The notes beneath the pieces were generated by a model. The model searched no databases. It worked only from the letters and a program-made list of their open reading frames with translations, and was not told where the DNA came from. A stretch of 64,000 bases of DNA, from the NCBI GenBank assembly GCA_965240325.2, contig OZ251224.1:1302001-1366000 (forward strand), read 5' to 3'. Position numbers and translations under genes: made by a program. Positions 62,160 to 64,000 of this stretch are shown piece by piece. This DNA comes from Rebecca billardiae RCC1528. Taxonomy: Eukaryota > Haptophyta. How positions within the stretch are numbered: the first letter of the stretch is position 1; every line of letters begins with the position of its first letter.

Positions 62160-62786
62160 ATGGGCGATGCTCCTCGACCCCATGTGCGCATCATAGGCAT
62201 GAATGCCGCGATCTCTCAGGCCCAGGTGGCCGCAGCGCCGCAGCTGATCGAGCGCTTCGCAAGCATCAGCTGGGATGGTGACCGCGTGCACTCGGGCTGC
62301 TTCACGGAGGTGCTCGTACCATATCTCGAGCGGGCGCGCGCAGCGGGCACAACCGCGGAGACAGTGCGCCCGCGCTGCCTGCCCGGCTCTGACGGAGCCC
62401 ACACGCAGGCCGGTAACCTCGCGTCCGGCGCAGTCCCCCGAGCACAGCCCATCTCCAGTGCTGACTATGATGCTGCAACCACGCTGCTGACCGAGCGGCT
62501 TGGGCAGCAGTGGAGCACAGTGTACGGCGTAGAGATGCAGGGCTACATGACCCTGGCTGCAGCGCATCGCATGCTCACACGCCCTGACGCCGTGATCTGG
62601 ATATTAGACGATGCGCGTCCTCAGGAGCGCTATGGCGCCTGGGCCTGCCTTGGCGAGTACAAGGCCTTCTCCGAGGATGCTTGTCCCTACATGATCATTG
62701 GCTCAGATGGGCAGGAGTTGGCGCCTGACGAAATCGAGCGGCTGCCCTGGTTTGCCATGAGTGCGGCGGATCTGTGCTGGGCATGA
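62160..62786 (+). CDS. Hypothetical protein, 208 aa
   Basis: MGDAPRPHVRIIGMNAAISQ begins a protein of balanced composition with strong coding character to the stop: IERFASISWDGDRVHSGCFT, LTERLGQQWSTVYGVEMQGY, AVIWILDDARPQERYGAWAC and ELAPDEIERLPWFAMSAADL. No membrane segment, signal peptide or recognisable domain. GC is lower than in the other genes, perhaps indicating a different age or origin. An upstream in-frame ATG at 62109 is less likely. The foldback transposon lies just upstream. Confidence 0.5.
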   Translation: MGDAPRPHVRIIGMNAAISQAQVAAAPQLIERFASISWDGDRVHSGCFTEVLVPYLERARAAGTTAETVRPRCLPGSDGAHTQAGNLASGAVPRAQPISSADYDAATTLLTERLGQQWSTVYGVEMQGYMTLAAAHRMLTRPDAVIWILDDARPQERYGAWACLGEYKAFSEDACPYMIIGSDGQELAPDEIERLPWFAMSAADLCWA

Positions 62787-63814
<1,028 letters not shown>

Positions 63815-63815
<1 letters not shown>

Positions 63816-63928
63816 GTTAAGCTTTTGAGCCGAGTCCTTAACCACTCGGACACGCAAAAGCCCCCACGACGCGTCGTGGGGGCTTTTGCGTGTCCGAGTG
63901 GTTAAGGACTCGGCTCAAAAGCTTAACA
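63815..63928. repeat. 114-bp perfect palindrome with tRNA D-arm-like sequence
   Basis: 57-bp arms without spacer or mismatch, centred between 63871 and 63872 (ACGACG/CGTCGT). Each arm contains GTCCGAGTGGTTAAGGAC, the D-stem and loop of a class II (Ser/Leu) tRNA, and CGGCTCAAAAGCTTAAC, which does not form a proper anticodon arm. TACA repeats run in the same orientation on both sides, so the palindrome is inserted into, not generated by inversion of, the array. Confidence 0.9.
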
Positions 63929-63929
63929 A

Positions 63930-64000
63930 CATACATACATACATACATACATACGCATACATACATACATACATACATACATACATACATACATACATAC
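63930..64000. repeat. (TACA)n microsatellite, continues past the window
   Basis: About 17 TACA units with one GCATAC variant near 63955, cut by the window end. Confidence 0.95.

Noticed and set aside
60724-62281. Paired Ala/Arg-rich proteins on opposite strands
   Set aside because: They are identical mirror images produced by the two arms of the foldback element.
63815-63928. A functional tRNA-Ser or tRNA-Leu gene in the palindrome
   Set aside because: Only the D-arm is recognisable. No anticodon stem, variable arm, B box or acceptor pairing can be drawn before the TACA repeat resumes.

Overview
This is a 64 kb piece of a eukaryotic nuclear genome. The evidence is spliceosomal introns, mitochondrial import and respiratory-chain genes, SUMO and ubiquitin enzymes, and long microsatellites with no operons. 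Exons are very GC-rich, especially at third codon positions. Introns are short (58-198 bp), GC-rich, and start mostly with GTGCGN or GTACGN. The combination (a Sec-containing SELENOO, LOV-like PAS and MHYT sensors, short microsatellite-rich spacers) fits a unicellular alga. A haptophyte is my best guess, but it is inferred from style, not from a marker gene.

Layout. 0-9 kb: a possible C-terminal exon of a membrane protein, a glycosyltransferase-sulfotransferase fusion (-), a START/SRPBCC-like gene (+), a microsatellite block, then RPRD1 (-) head-to-head with a CCCH/RING protein (+). 9-20 kb: a secreted expansin/GH45-like protein, a selenoprotein O whose UGA codon and SECIS element are both visible, a membrane-anchored phytase-like esterase (-), and an MHYT-domain receptor fused to a cytosolic signalling domain. 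20-34 kb: a frameshifted gene remnant, a Myb protein with two zinc knuckles, a mitochondrial SRP54 M-domain-only protein (-) head-to-head with the tRNA methyltransferase TRM13, a dual-specificity phosphatase (-) head-to-head with a PIAS/SIZ SUMO ligase, and a coiled-coil protein. 35-48 kb: a DHRS1-like reductase (-) head-to-head with complex III subunit QCR8, a six-exon USP7, a tiny COX4-like protein and a tandem PAS protein. 48-54 kb: an accessory-looking block of G-quadruplex-prone repeats around a viral-type primase-like gene. 55-64 kb: TIM10 (-) head-to-head with EXO1, a USP-like protein with only the Cys box, a small predicted N-myristoylated protein, a 1.13 kb foldback transposon with a 7-bp target duplication, an unknown gene, and a 114-bp perfect palindrome inside a TACA microsatellite.

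The housekeeping genes are unrelated in function. The shared feature is architecture: adjacent genes are repeatedly divergent with 90-270 bp between start codons, which implies bidirectional promoters. Gene models with introns were built by eye from frame switches, splice sites and family alignments known to me. None has been checked against transcripts.
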